A stretch of DNA of 64,000 nt from assembly GCA_014240165.1 (NCBI GenBank), contig JAAZXM010000001.1, positions 124,001 through 188,000 on the forward strand, in the 5' to 3' direction. Below, in pieces: positions 24,474-34,035 of this stretch. A program made the position numbers and the translations under genes. Positions within the stretch are counted from its first letter, which is position 1; every line of letters starts with the position of its first letter. The notes below the pieces were generated by a model, which was given only the letters and a program-made list of their open reading frames with translations, was not told the origin of the DNA and made no database searches. Source of the DNA: Myxococcales bacterium (lineage in GTDB: Bacteria > Myxococcota_A > UBA9160 > UBA4427).

Positions 24474-27113
24474 TCAATCCACGCCGCAGAGTTTGTAGAA
24501 GTCCGCTATCGCTGCGTCGATCTTCGAGGGGTCGCGCCCTCCCGCTTGGGCGAAATCGGGGCGCCCTCCCCCTTTCCCGCCTACCGTGGTCGCCACCTCA
24601 CGAATCAGATCGCCCGCCTTGAAGCGATCGACGAGATCCTTCGTCACACCCACTGCGATGACGACCTTGCCTTTATTCTCCGCCATCAACAAAACCACAC
24701 CCGACCCCAACCGATTGCGCAGGTCATCGACCATGCCCCGCATCGCCTTGGCGTCCACTCCCTCGACGCGTGCGCCGAGAACCTTTGCGCCGTCTACTTC
24801 CTTGACCGCGCTGAGAAGGTCCGAAGCCTCTGAACCGCGGCTCGCGCTACGAAGCGCTTCCAATTCGCGCTCGAGGTCGCGCGCTTCGTGGACGAGTTTC
24901 TCGACCCGGGCAGGCAAGTCATCGAGGGAAACTTTGAGCAGACCGGCGGCTGCACGCGCTGTCTTTTCCTGCTCGCGGATATGCTGCAGAGCGCCCAGGC
25001 CCGTGAGGGCCTCGATTCGGCGAACTCCACCGGCAATCCCGGTCTCCGAGACCACCTTGAGGAGCCCAAGATCACCCGTTGCCTGGGCATGGGTCCCCCC
25101 GCAGAGCTCGGTACTGCAATCACCAAAGGAAACTACCCTGACCTGATCGCCGTACTTTTCATCAAAGATGGCGACTGCACCGCTCTCTAGCGCTTCGTCG
25201 TAGCTCTTGATCTGGGTGCTGCCGGCCGAATTGGCCTCGATCCAGCCGTTGACCCTGTCTTCGATCTGCGAGATCTCATCTTCAGTCAGGGGCGCATCGT
25301 GGGTGAAATCGAAGCGAAGGCGATTCGGAGCCACCCTGGAACCCTTCTGCATCGCCTGGCTTCCGAGCACTTCACGCAGAGCCGAATGAAGCAAGTGCGT
25401 GCCCGTGTGATTTCGCACCGTGGCCGCCCGCAGGTCGCCATCGACAATGGCTTCCACCTGGGCATCGATGCTGATCTCGCCTTCGGTCACGCGACCCACA
25501 TGCATGAACAACTTGTCATGCGGTTTCTGGGTATCGCCAATCGCAACTCGGCCTGTCGCCGTCACCAGGCTCCCTTGATCACCCACTTGACCGCCGCTTT
25601 CGGCATAGAAGGGCGTTTGGTCGAGAACCACTTCGACTTCGTCGCCCTCTCGAGCGCTTTCAACAGGCTTTCCATCCACCAGAAGAGCGACGATTTGCGC
25701 ATCGCTCCGGGTCGTGTCGTAGCCAAGAAATTCGCTGCTGTGCACTCCGGCCAACTGCCCGTAGATCTCCGCGACGCCCGAGTCTCCACTCCCCGACCAG
25801 GCGGCCCGGGCCCGCTCACGCTGAACCTGCATGGATTGGTCGAAGCCATCCTGGTCGACTTCCATATCGTGCGAGCGGAGAATATCCGCGGTCAAATCCA
25901 GCGGGAACCCGAACGTGTCGTAGAGCCTGAATGCTGCTTGACCATCCAATGCCGAAACGCCCTTGGCTTTCGCTTCTTGAATTTCTTCTTCCAGCATTTG
26001 CAGACCCTTGGAAAGAGTCGTTAGAAACCTCTCTTCATCTCGCTTGATTCGGTCCAGGATGAACTCGCGCCGATCCCGAAGGTCTGGGTAGGCTTCTCCC
26101 AATTCGTCGATCGCTGCGTCGGCCACCTGGTAGAGAAAAGGCTCTTCGAGACCGAGCAGAACCCCGTGACGTGAACCCCGTCGCAGAATTCTCCTCAGCA
26201 CATATCCGCGACCGGCGTTCGAAGGCAAAACCCCGTCGCCCACCATGATGGCGAGGGTTCTCGCATGATCGGCCACCACCCTGAGCGACACGTCTTTTTC
26301 GGCATCCTGTCCGAGCGCGACACCCGAAACGTCCTGCGCACGGGAGAGAAGGCCGGCAAAGAGATCGGTGTCGTAGTTGTTCCGCACGCCCTGGAGAACA
26401 GAAGCCCAGCGTTCGAGCCCACCGCCGGTATCAATGGAAGGGCTGGGCAGGGGGTGCATGGTCCCCTCTTCGTCGCGATTGAATTGCATGAAGACCAGGT
26501 TCCACAACTCGAGCCAGCGCCCACATTCACAAGACGGATCGCAGACTTCGCTCGTGCAGCTATCCGGGCGACCAAAATCGTAGTGGATCTCCGAGCACGG
26601 CCCGCAAGGACCGGTATCCCCCATGGCCCAGAAATTTTCCTTTTCGTCCAGCCAGTAGAGTTTGCTCTCCGGCAAACCCATCCGATCGCGCCAGAGTTCG
26701 CCCGCCTCGTCGTCGTCTTGGAAGACCGAAACAGCCAACTTCTCGGAAGGGATACCCATTTTATTCGTCAGCAATTCCCACGCGAACTCGATGGCCTCGA
26801 GCTTGAAATAGTCGCCGAACGAAAAGTTGCCCAGCATCTCGAAAAAAGTGTGATGACGCGGAGTACGGCCCACGTTCTCGAGGTCATTATGCTTCCCCGA
26901 GACCCGAATGCATTTTTGCGCCGTCGTGGCTCGCTTGTAGCCACGCAATTCTTCGCCCAGGAAGACTCGCTTGAAAGGCACCATCCCGGCATTCACGAAC
27001 ATCAACGTGGGATCAGAGTCGGGAATAACCGATGCGCTCTTGACACGCTGGTGGCCATGGCCTTCGAAGAAGCGCAAGAACTCTTCGCGAATCTCCTTGG
27101 CGGCGCGGCTCAT
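24474..27113 (-). CDS. alaS: Alanyl-tRNA synthetase
   Basis: Class II synthetase of 879 residues. ATG 27113 is chosen because the family start SRAAKEIREEFLRFFEGHGH follows directly; the longer ORF adds a non-conserved N-terminus. The catalytic domain has PDSDPTLMFVNAGMVPFK and TPRHHTFFEMLGNFSFGDYF. The editing domain has the zinc ligands RNHTGTHLLHSAL and ELCGGTHAQATGDLG. The C-terminal C-Ala ends with VGGKGGGRPDFAQAGG. All usual domains are present. The 222 bases upstream to pilT contain a perfect inverted repeat (27228-27255). Confidence 0.98.
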   Translation of the reverse strand: MSRAAKEIREEFLRFFEGHGHQRVKSASVIPDSDPTLMFVNAGMVPFKRVFLGEELRGYKRATTAQKCIRVSGKHNDLENVGRTPRHHTFFEMLGNFSFGDYFKLEAIEFAWELLTNKMGIPSEKLAVSVFQDDDEAGELWRDRMGLPESKLYWLDEKENFWAMGDTGPCGPCSEIHYDFGRPDSCTSEVCDPSCECGRWLELWNLVFMQFNRDEEGTMHPLPSPSIDTGGGLERWASVLQGVRNNYDTDLFAGLLSRAQDVSGVALGQDAEKDVSLRVVADHARTLAIMVGDGVLPSNAGRGYVLRRILRRGSRHGVLLGLEEPFLYQVADAAIDELGEAYPDLRDRREFILDRIKRDEERFLTTLSKGLQMLEEEIQEAKAKGVSALDGQAAFRLYDTFGFPLDLTADILRSHDMEVDQDGFDQSMQVQRERARAAWSGSGDSGVAEIYGQLAGVHSSEFLGYDTTRSDAQIVALLVDGKPVESAREGDEVEVVLDQTPFYAESGGQVGDQGSLVTATGRVAIGDTQKPHDKLFMHVGRVTEGEISIDAQVEAIVDGDLRAATVRNHTGTHLLHSALREVLGSQAMQKGSRVAPNRLRFDFTHDAPLTEDEISQIEDRVNGWIEANSAGSTQIKSYDEALESGAVAIFDEKYGDQVRVVSFGDCSTELCGGTHAQATGDLGLLKVVSETGIAGGVRRIEALTGLGALQHIREQEKTARAAAGLLKVSLDDLPARVEKLVHEARDLERELEALRSASRGSEASDLLSAVKEVDGAKVLGARVEGVDAKAMRGMVDDLRNRLGSGVVLLMAENKGKVVIAVGVTKDLVDRFKAGDLIREVATTVGGKGGGRPDFAQAGGRDPSKIDAAIADFYKLCGVD

Positions 27114-27227
27114 GGGGCAACTCCTGGTCGGCGCACAGCGGCGGCGGGTATTGAGGTGGAGGTGGATAAGAGGTGGCGAATATACCCGACCCCTGGAGGG
27201 CACGCTCCGGCAAGCGGCCATCCACTG

Positions 27228-27255
27228 TCTCGGCAACGCTTCCCAAATGCCGAGA
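27228..27255 (-). other. Perfect 8-bp inverted repeat between pilT and alaS
   Basis: TCTCGGCA and TGCCGAGA form an eight-base-pair stem with a 12-base loop in the 222-base gap. On the minus strand it lies about 80 bases after the pilT stop and 115 bases before the alaS start. There is no T-run, so a simple intrinsic terminator is unlikely. A leader hairpin or protein-binding site for alaS is possible. Confidence 0.35.
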
Positions 27256-27335
27256 TCGACTGCGAATCCTGCCGTCCCGCGCTTCGCCGACGAGGGGCGA
27301 TGACTCCGCCCCCAATCCGCCCTGCCGAACCCGGC

Positions 27336-28526
27336 TCAGAACCGATCGATGCTAAAATCGTCGGCCTTCTCGTCGTCCTCGAGAACATCCTCTTCGAGGC
27401 CCTCGGTGGGCTCGGCCTCCGGCCCCTGGAAATCGTCCCAATTCGAGTCGGAGGTCGAAGCGATTCCGCGATAGCGCAATGCGAAGTCGTCGGGGTTCGA
27501 CACGTTCTTGAGCGCTTCTTCGTAGGTCACGAGGCCTTCCTTGACCAATTGCATGAGCGATTGGTCAAAGGACTGCATTCCGTAGGTCGTGTGGCCCTTG
27601 GCAATCGCCTCGGAGAGTTCCTTTGTGCGGTCCTTGTCGGCGATCAGCTCGCGAACAAGCCCCGTGGATACGAGAATTTCCAGGGCCGGTACGCGACCCT
27701 TGCCATCGGCTCGGGGCACCAGGCGCTGGGAGATGACCGCTTTCAAGACCGTGGACAGCTGCAGGCGAACCTGCTTCTGCTGGTAGGGAGGGAAGACCGA
27801 GATGATTCGGTTGATGGTCTCGGTCGCGTCCAGGGTGTGAAGCGTGCTCATCACCAGATGACCCGTTTCCGCCGCGGTCAACGCTGTCTCGATGGTCTCG
27901 AAATCGCGCATTTCACCCACCAGGATCACGTCGGGATCCTGACGCAGGGCGCCGCGAAGGGCGTTGGCAAAGCTATGTGTATCCACCCCGATCTCACGTT
28001 GGTTGACAATGGACCGACGGTCTCGGATCAAAAACTCGATCGGATCCTCGATGGTCATGATATGCGAGGTTCGCTCGGAATTGATCTGCTCGATCATGGC
28101 GGCGAGGGTTGTCGACTTGCCCGAGCCGGTTGTACCCGTAACAAGAATCAGGCCGCGATTCTCACGCGAAATAGCCTCAACCACCTCGGGGAGATGCAAC
28201 TCCTGAACCGTCTTGACGCCGAATGGAATGACTCGGAGAACGATCCCAATCGTTCCTCGCTGCTGGAAAATGTTTACACGGAAGCGGCCAAGACCCGGGA
28301 CGCCATAGGCGAGGTCCGCCTCCCGCTGCTCTTCGAATCGGGCCTTCTGGACCGGATTCATCATGGAAAAGGCGATGGTCTTCATCTCTTCGAGGGTGAC
28401 GCGTTCTCCATCGCGCAGAGGAACCAACGCGCCATCCACCCGAAATAGCGGCGGCAGACCCGTCTTCAGATGGATATCAGATGCGCCGCCCTTGATCGCG
28501 ACTTTCAAGATTTCGTTGAGATCCAT
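27336..28526 (-). CDS. pilT: PilT/PilU-family twitching motility (pilus retraction) ATPase
   Basis: Hexameric secretion-superfamily ATPase powering type IV pilus retraction, 396 residues. The N-terminal PAS-like domain begins LLKVAIKGGASDIHL-like (GGASDIHLKTGLPPLFRVDG). Walker A is TGTTGSGKSTT (about 130-140). The Asp box is IMTIEDPIEFL, Walker B is DPDVILVGEMRD and the His box is GHLVMSTLHT. The C-terminal YGMQSFDQSLMQLVKEG is shared with PilU and with deltaproteobacterial PilT copies. A 40-residue acidic tail (PTEGLEEDVLEDDEKADD) is extra. No pilus structural gene is nearby. Confidence 0.93.
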   Translation of the reverse strand: MDLNEILKVAIKGGASDIHLKTGLPPLFRVDGALVPLRDGERVTLEEMKTIAFSMMNPVQKARFEEQREADLAYGVPGLGRFRVNIFQQRGTIGIVLRVIPFGVKTVQELHLPEVVEAISRENRGLILVTGTTGSGKSTTLAAMIEQINSERTSHIMTIEDPIEFLIRDRRSIVNQREIGVDTHSFANALRGALRQDPDVILVGEMRDFETIETALTAAETGHLVMSTLHTLDATETINRIISVFPPYQQKQVRLQLSTVLKAVISQRLVPRADGKGRVPALEILVSTGLVRELIADKDRTKELSEAIAKGHTTYGMQSFDQSLMQLVKEGLVTYEEALKNVSNPDDFALRYRGIASTSDSNWDDFQGPEAEPTEGLEEDVLEDDEKADDFSIDRF

Positions 28527-29001
28527 TTAGCCCCTACTCCGATGCTTCCGATGCTGACGCGATTCATTCGCAACTGCCGTGCAGCCCCGCCGCTCCACGG
28601 CTCGCCACGTCCCCGTCTTATCGACCTTTTCGGCCGATTCCTTTAGGGCCTCGGTAGCCGGCAACGCACACGCAACGCGCAAGCGCAGCGGGCTTCTCGA
28701 ACCCCTCACGAGCCCGAGAACGTGCCGCGTCAGGCAGGCGACAACCACCCCGCGCATCCACCCCGCGCACCCCGCGCATACCGCAATTCTTCGGATCGAC
28801 GCGCCGGCCGGGATTCCTGGCTGATCGCAGCGATCCGCGGCCGATGAGAGCCCGCTCCGGCGTATCGCGCCCGAAACGGCTGCAACGCGCTTCAACGCGG
28901 GGGCGCTTGTCCGCGCCCCTCGGGTCCTGCTCCGCCTTACGGCGAAGCCCCCCGGACCCGAGGAGCGCGGGTGAGTTTCGGCAGAAAACCGAGTGGAAAC
29001 C
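28527..29001. other. Non-coding GC-rich gap with two stem-loops and a short tandem repeat
   Basis: No convincing gene lies in these 475 bases; a 167-codon minus-strand ORF is Arg/Ser-rich and has no family features. Just downstream of the recA stop are two adjacent GC-rich hairpins. One has arms CTCGGGTCC (28919-28927) and GGACCCGAG (28954-28962) with an inner CGCC-TTAC-GGCG. The other has arms GGGGCGC (28900-28906) and GCGCCCC (28913-28919). They may stop or protect the recA transcript. Near 28748-28785 the unit ACCCCGCGCATCC/ACCCCGCGC is repeated imperfectly about four times. Confidence 0.5.
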
Positions 29002-30156
29002 TCAGCTCGCCGCTTCAGGCGGAGTTTCAACCTCTTCGGCCTTCGCCGAGGAATCGTCCGTTTGAGCGAGTACGGGCAGCTTCAACCCGCGTGAGGCATA
29101 GACCTCCTCGGTCAGCCGCACGCAAGCATCCACGTTCTCTTTGAGAAAGCGCCGTGCGTTCTCTCTTCCCTGACCAATACGCTCGCCCGCATAGGAGTAC
29201 CAGGAACCGCTCTTCTCCACGATGCCGTCTTCGACGCCGAGATCGAGCAGATCCCCTTCACGCGAGATGCCTTCGTTGTAGACGATGTCGAATTCCGCTT
29301 GCTTGAACGGCGGCGCCACCTTGTTCTTGACAACCTTCACGCGTGTCCGATTGCCCACCACGTTGTCGCCGTCCTTGATCGCCGCTATTCGACGCACGTC
29401 GATTCGAATCGAAGAATAGAATTTGAGCGCATTTCCACCTGTAGTCGTTTCCGGGCTCCCAAACATCACGCCGATCTTCATCCGGATCTGATTGATGAAG
29501 ATCACCGAGGCCCCGGACTTGGACACCGTTCCCGTGAGCTTGCGCAGCGCCTGGCTCATAAGTCGAGCCTGAAGCCCCACATGGTGGTCGCCCATATCCC
29601 CCTCGAGCTCCGCACGAGGCACCAGGGCCGCCACCGAGTCGATGACCACGAGGTCGATCGCTCCGGAACGAAGCAGCACATCGGCGATTTCGAGGGCTTC
29701 TTCACCGGTATCCGGCTGAGAAACCAGCAACTCTTCGACATTCACACCCAGGCGGCGTGCGTAGTTGACATCCAACGCGTGCTCCGCGTCGATGAACGCC
29801 GCGACGCCACCACTTTTCTGGATCTCTGCGATGGCGTGCAGGGTCAGGGTTGTCTTGCCGCTCGATTCCGGGCCGTAGATCTCGATGACGCGACCGCGCG
29901 GATATCCCCCGATACCCAGCGCGATATCAATGCTGGGCCCGCCGGATGAAAAAGAGGGCACATCGTTATATGAACCTTCTTGGTTCATCGTCTGGATCGA
30001 CCCCTTGCCAAACTGCTTTTCGATGCTCGAAACGGCAAGTTCGATGGCGTTGCGTCGGGCAGCATCCTGATCCTTGCCCCCCGCTCCGCCCTTGATCGCT
30101 TCTGCTTTTGCACCGACCTTTGCTTCACTCTTTGCGCCTGCTTTCGTCCTCGCCAT
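29002..30156 (-). CDS. recA: Recombinase RecA
   Basis: Strand-exchange and SOS co-protease protein, 384 residues. ATG 30156 has GGAGG about eleven bases upstream and follows the cinA stop by four bases; the longer ORF would run into cinA. A Lys/Ala-rich extension of some 30 residues ([19 protein letters not shown]) precedes the conserved [17 protein letters not shown]. Walker A is [10 protein letters not shown], Walker [12 protein letters not shown]. Loop L2 lies in [18 protein letters not shown]. The C-terminus is acidic ([16 protein letters not shown]). No recX follows. Confidence 0.98.
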   Translation of the reverse strand: MARTKAGAKSEAKVGAKAEAIKGGAGGKDQDAARRNAIELAVSSIEKQFGKGSIQTMNQEGSYNDVPSFSSGGPSIDIALGIGGYPRGRVIEIYGPESSGKTTLTLHAIAEIQKSGGVAAFIDAEHALDVNYARRLGVNVEELLVSQPDTGEEALEIADVLLRSGAIDLVVIDSVAALVPRAELEGDMGDHHVGLQARLMSQALRKLTGTVSKSGASVIFINQIRMKIGVMFGSPETTTGGNALKFYSSIRIDVRRIAAIKDGDNVVGNRTRVKVVKNKVAPPFKQAEFDIVYNEGISREGDLLDLGVEDGIVEKSGSWYSYAGERIGQGRENARRFLKENVDACVRLTEEVYASRGLKLPVLAQTDDSSAKAEEVETPPEAAS

Positions 30157-30160
30157 TGTC

Positions 30161-31567
30161 TTAATTTCCTCCAGAGGTTTCATGGGCGCGGTCGAGACCG
30201 GCCGCGCCGCTACGGGGGGTGAAATTTTTCGCGGGCTGCATACCCGCGTGAGAGCCAGGGGCGGAGCCCCCACCGCTACGCAGCAGACTGGGCCCGACCA
30301 GTTCGAGGCCCAAGAGCAGGCGCCTCACCCAATCGAGGCCCACCTGGGCGGTCAATACGCGATGCCGTGCCCGGTCGACTGCGAAAACGAAGCGTTCGAC
30401 CCGAGAATGATCCGAACCCTGAGTGGCCTCGCTCCACGCGATGCCCACGTAGACCAGGCCGACGGGCTTCTCCTCGGAGCCGCCTCCAGGGCCCGAGATG
30501 CCCGTGGTGGCGACCCCGATATCCGCGTTGAAGCGCTCACGAACGCCCTCGGCCATGGCCCGGGCAACGGGTTCCGAAACAGCGCCGTGCTCAACCAGCA
30601 GGTCCTCGGGAACGCCGAGCAGCGAGTGCTTGGCTTCGTTCGAATAGGCAACGACTCCGCCCAGGAAATATTCGGATGAGCCGGGCACATCCGTGAAGCG
30701 ATGCGCGATCAGGCCCCCGGTGCAGGACTCTGCGACGGCGACGGTTTGCCCCTTCTCGGACAAGAGCCGACCCGCCACCGCTTCCAAGGTGTCGTCCCCT
30801 TCGCCGTAGATCAGGTCGCCAATTCGCTCCCGGATGGCTTCGACCACCTCTTCTATCCGGGTATCGGCGTCGGCCACCGATGCGCCGCGCGCCACAACGC
30901 GCAAGAAATTATCCGGAAAGCTGGTGCGAAAGGCGAGTTCTGCATGGCCGTCGCGGGCGAGATCCGAGAGTTCGCCTTCCAGGCTCGACTCCCCCATGCC
31001 GAAAGTCCTGAGCAGCCTCGCCCGGACCCGAGATGCCCCGCCGGCCCCCTGCACCTTTTCGGCAATGCGGGGCAGAACCTGCTCATCCAGCATAAGGGAG
31101 AGTTCGCGGGGAACGCCCGGCATGCAAACAAGGACCGCGCCCTGCTCTTCGATCATGAAACCCGGTGCGGTTCCCACAGGGTTCTCGAGGATCTCAGCAC
31201 CGGCCGGAAAATAGGCCTGCTTTCGATTGGTTTCGTTCATCTCTCGGCCTACCCGGGTGAAGAAGGCGTGGATGATTTCGAAAGAGGCTTCGTCGAACTC
31301 GAGTTCCCGGCCGAATGTCTCGGCGAGCACCTCGGTGGTGAGATCATCCCGGGTCGGCCCAAGGCCGCCGGTCACCAGAAGGATGTCGCTGCGCGCAGCC
31401 CCTCGCAGGAATGCGTCGCGCATATCGCTGGGATCGTCGCGCACCGAACTCTGGTAATGGCATTCAATATCGAGTTGCAACAGACGCGAAGCGATGAGCG
31501 CCTTGTTGGAATCGACGATTTCGCCGCGCAGCACTTCATCACCGATGGTCAATATCTCGGCCTTCAT
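30161..31567 (-). CDS. cinA: CinA-like protein (MoaB-like domain plus nicotinamide-nucleotide amidase domain)
   Basis: A 468-residue protein in the pgpA-cinA-recA order. ATG 31567 overlaps the pgpA stop as ATGA. The N-terminal COG1058 domain starts [20 protein letters not shown] and has [19 protein letters not shown]; members act as ADP-ribose pyrophosphatases. The C-terminal PncC domain ([50 protein letters not shown]) deamidates nicotinamide mononucleotide. Both domains look intact. The last 40 residues, beyond LLGLEL, are low-complexity and specific to this protein. Its position before recA recalls the competence-linked cinA-recA operon. Confidence 0.93.
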   Translation of the reverse strand: MKAEILTIGDEVLRGEIVDSNKALIASRLLQLDIECHYQSSVRDDPSDMRDAFLRGAARSDILLVTGGLGPTRDDLTTEVLAETFGRELEFDEASFEIIHAFFTRVGREMNETNRKQAYFPAGAEILENPVGTAPGFMIEEQGAVLVCMPGVPRELSLMLDEQVLPRIAEKVQGAGGASRVRARLLRTFGMGESSLEGELSDLARDGHAELAFRTSFPDNFLRVVARGASVADADTRIEEVVEAIRERIGDLIYGEGDDTLEAVAGRLLSEKGQTVAVAESCTGGLIAHRFTDVPGSSEYFLGGVVAYSNEAKHSLLGVPEDLLVEHGAVSEPVARAMAEGVRERFNADIGVATTGISGPGGGSEEKPVGLVYVGIAWSEATQGSDHSRVERFVFAVDRARHRVLTAQVGLDWVRRLLLGLELVGPSLLRSGGGSAPGSHAGMQPAKNFTPRSGAAGLDRAHETSGGN

Positions 31568-32322
31568 CCCGCGGCACCGCCCGGCTTGCCCGGCTGTGAA
31601 GCACTCGGTTTTGAACCGCGGAAATGACGTCCAACGCCCTGGCAGACCCATAAGGCGACGAGAGGAAGCACCGCTTGCCCGGCGGGCTCGGCCGAGGGAA
31701 GCGGCGCTTGCAATTCGGCGCTCAACTTCGTTGCCACGATGATATACGCGGGGAACATCACCACGACGGCGGCAAGAGAGCCGGCCACAACATCGTCGGC
31801 CATCACACCCGCGCCGCGCTCGAATTTTTCTTCTGCCCATTTCACCGGTCCCGGTTTTCGAATATCAAACCACCTGAATGCGACAAATCCGGTCACGACC
31901 AGCAGCCACCAGAAGTCAATATTTCCGGCCGGGGTCGATTCGAGGCCGGGTAGATGGAAACCCCCCAGCGAAACGTCGTGGAGCAGAACCAGCGGGAAGA
32001 GCGCCACCAACTGACCCACGACCTCGTCGATGACGATGCGGCCATCGTCATGGCGCCCCAAATCACGCTCCGCTGCGGTCGAGGCCCAGACCCCCAGTGC
32101 TGCCAGACCGGCGAGGAAAAGGCCGTACACCGCCGCGTGGAGGTGATAGAGGCCAAGGCAGAACGCCACCACGGCCAAAAGGGCCCCCCATGTGCCCGGG
32201 GCCCAGGGCCCGAACCCCACACCCCCCGCCGTGGCGACCCACACAGCGGGGCTGAGATGCGTGGAGGCGCTTGGGGAACCAGGGGCACCGGAATCCGCGG
32301 CCCCCGAAGCCTTCGCCCGCAT
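31564..32322 (-). CDS. pgpA: Phosphatidylglycerophosphatase A
   Basis: Membrane phosphatase making phosphatidylglycerol, 252 residues. The PgpA signature is present: GFGPWAPGTWGALLAVVAF, the acidic RIVIDEVVGQLVAL, WFDIRKPGPVKWAEEKFERGAGVMADDVVAG. About four hydrophobic segments follow these blocks. The first 30 residues are low-complexity (ASGAADSGAPGSPSAST), so the true start could be internal. The C-terminal 30 residues are also poorly conserved. It is the first gene of a pgpA-cinA-recA operon and overlaps cinA by four bases. Confidence 0.9.
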   Translation of the reverse strand: MRAKASGAADSGAPGSPSASTHLSPAVWVATAGGVGFGPWAPGTWGALLAVVAFCLGLYHLHAAVYGLFLAGLAALGVWASTAAERDLGRHDDGRIVIDEVVGQLVALFPLVLLHDVSLGGFHLPGLESTPAGNIDFWWLLVVTGFVAFRWFDIRKPGPVKWAEEKFERGAGVMADDVVAGSLAAVVVMFPAYIIVATKLSAELQAPLPSAEPAGQAVLPLVALWVCQGVGRHFRGSKPSASQPGKPGGAAG

Positions 32323-32570
32323 CGAATCGAGCCCCTGCGCTCGGTCCGAAGTATTTGATTCTAAAGGATTATTCTCTTCGCTCAGGAGTCCGACCCGATT
32401 CCTGGGACCGCACGGAGAAAACGCGGTGCACTCTTGCCATCGGGGGGGCGACAGCGGGGCAAGATTAGCTGGCCCCGCTTTGACGCGTCAACAAAAAAGC
32501 GAAAGAAAGGAGAAAATAAAGAGACTGCCTCCCGAGACGGCGGCCGGCGCTCGCTACACTCGCCGCCCTG
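32323..32570. promoter_or_regulatory. Divergent intergenic region between pgpA-cinA-recA and ruvX-mltG
   Basis: These 248 bases separate two outward-reading operons and must hold promoters for both. An AT-rich patch at 32350-32372 contains TAGAAT (minus strand, 32363-32358), a possible -10 for pgpA, but no good -35 is found at the right distance. A second A-rich patch, 32489-32520, lies before ruvX. I see no clear LexA-type palindrome, so SOS control of recA cannot be claimed. Confidence 0.4.
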
Positions 32571-33008
32571 ATGCGTGTGCTCGGCCTCGACCTCGGAAGC
32601 AAGCGAATCGGCATGGCCGTGTCGGATGCGGAAGCCAGCTTCGCGTTTCCCGCTGGCACCCTGCGGAGCGCCGGCCGCAAGGCAGATATCGCCGCGGTCT
32701 GCGAAGTCATTGCAGAACGCGAGATCGGAGCCGTGGTCGTGGGGCTCCCAAGGCATATGGATGGACGACACGGACCCGAAGCCGACGCGGCCGAACGCTT
32801 TGCCGCCGCGCTCGAGAAATCCTCGGGCGTCCCAGTGGAGACACTCGACGAGCGCCTGACAAGCCAGGAGGCGGAGCGGGTTTTGCTTGCCCAGGGCCAG
32901 GCACCGAGCCGAAGCCGGCCACGAGTCGACGAGATCGCCGCCGCGATTCTGCTGCGCACCTACCTGCAGATGCGCGAGAAGGCCCCGCGACCGGAAGGAA
33001 AGGGTTGA
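32571..33008 (+). CDS. ruvX: Putative pre-16S rRNA nuclease / Holliday-junction-resolvase-like protein YqgF
   Basis: A 145-residue RNase H-fold nuclease. The first acidic residue is in VLGLDLGSKRIGMAVSDAEAS. AVVVGLPRHMDGR, ETLDERLTSQEAE and the final acidic motif RVDEIAAAILLRTYL complete the family pattern, so the active site looks intact. YqgF processes the 5' end of 16S rRNA. It starts a two-gene plus-strand operon; its TGA overlaps the mltG ATG (TGATG). The ruvX-mltG neighbourhood is common in many bacteria. Confidence 0.93.
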   Translation: MRVLGLDLGSKRIGMAVSDAEASFAFPAGTLRSAGRKADIAAVCEVIAEREIGAVVVGLPRHMDGRHGPEADAAERFAAALEKSSGVPVETLDERLTSQEAERVLLAQGQAPSRSRPRVDEIAAAILLRTYLQMREKAPRPEGKG

Positions 33009-34009
33009 TGGCGCGATGGGGGGTTCTCCTCTTCGCCATCCTGGGCCTCGGCGCTTTGGCCGGGATCGAGTATGGGCGCTCGCTTCTCGACCCGGTTTCG
33101 AAACGCGAAGAAATCCAAATCTTCAGCGTCAAGAGGGGCAGCTCCTTTGGCGCTGTCGCTGCCGAGCTCGAGGCCGCTGGGCTGATCCGAAATGCCCGGG
33201 TCGCCGGCTTGCTCGCTCGCTCCCAGGGCATCGACCAGAGCCTGCACGCAGGCGAATACGAACTCTCACCGCATCTCGGGACCGAGGTGATCCTCGCAAC
33301 GCTCAGCTCGGGCAAGGTCAAGACATGGCCGCTGACTCTCCCTGAAGGCATCCGGGCCTCGGAGATCGCGACCCGAATCGAAGCCGCAGGCCTCGGCAGC
33401 GCCGCTGAATTTTTGGCCGCAGCACAGGATTCCGAATTCGCCGCTGACCTCGGTGTCGAGTCGGCGAGCCTCGAAGGGTACCTCTACCCTGACACCTACC
33501 TCCTGCCTCGGGGTCTAACGGCGCGAGATATCGCCCGCATCATGGTGCGACAATTCAATCGGGTCTGGGAGGCGCAGATCGCCGAGCTTGCCAACGCCTC
33601 GACGCTATCGAAAGACGAGATCGTCATTCTCGCTTCGATTGTCGAGAAGGAAACCGGAGCTCCCCAGGAGCGGCCGGTCATTGCCTCGGTTTTTCTCAAC
33701 CGGCTCGGCCTGGGGATGCGCCTGGAAACCGACCCCACCGTGATCTACGGAATTCCGAACTTCGATGGCAACTTGAAGAGGCGCCATCTCAAGGACCGGA
33801 GCAACCCCTACAACACGTATAAAATTCCGGCACTCCCTCCCGGAGCCATTGCCAACCCGGGAGCGAATGCGCTGCTCGCAGTCGTCAAGCCGGAACCCTC
33901 GGAATATCTCTACTTCGTCTCGCGAAACGACGGGACGCACCATTTCTCTGTCGAATACAGGGAGCACGTCAACGCCGTCAACCGATACCAAAAGCGACGG
34001 CGACGCTGA
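33008..34009 (+). CDS. mltG: Endolytic murein transglycosylase MltG
   Basis: Inner-membrane lytic transglycosylase that ends glycan strand growth, 333 residues from the ATG that overlaps ruvX; the much longer in-frame ORF upstream is not coding. One N-terminal membrane anchor (WGVLLFAILGLGALAGIEYG) precedes a LysM-like part (SVKRGSSFGAVAAELEAAGLI). The YceG catalytic domain follows: EGYLYPDTYLLPRG, the catalytic Glu in LASIVEKETGAPQERP, ASVFLNRLGLGMRLETDPTVIYG and the C-terminal NPYNTYKIPALPPGAIANPG. Complete and of usual length. Confidence 0.96.
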   Translation: MARWGVLLFAILGLGALAGIEYGRSLLDPVSKREEIQIFSVKRGSSFGAVAAELEAAGLIRNARVAGLLARSQGIDQSLHAGEYELSPHLGTEVILATLSSGKVKTWPLTLPEGIRASEIATRIEAAGLGSAAEFLAAAQDSEFAADLGVESASLEGYLYPDTYLLPRGLTARDIARIMVRQFNRVWEAQIAELANASTLSKDEIVILASIVEKETGAPQERPVIASVFLNRLGLGMRLETDPTVIYGIPNFDGNLKRRHLKDRSNPYNTYKIPALPPGAIANPGANALLAVVKPEPSEYLYFVSRNDGTHHFSVEYREHVNAVNRYQKRRRR

Positions 34010-34035
34010 AGGCGGCGTAAACCCGGCCTCGGCGC

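Noticed and set aside
26265-28448. A 727-codon plus-strand ORF
   Set aside because: It runs antisense across the 5' part of alaS, the gap and most of pilT. Both minus-strand genes are certain, and the plus-strand product has no family motif; it is a shadow of GC-rich codon usage.
28527-29030. A 167-codon minus-strand ORF after recA, considered as recX
   Set aside because: It overlaps the recA 3' end, is Arg/Ser-rich and shows none of the RecX helical pattern.
32192-33007. N-terminal extension of mltG upstream through ruvX
   Set aside because: The extension is the out-of-frame reading of ruvX and of the intergenic region; the membrane anchor begins directly after ATG 33008.
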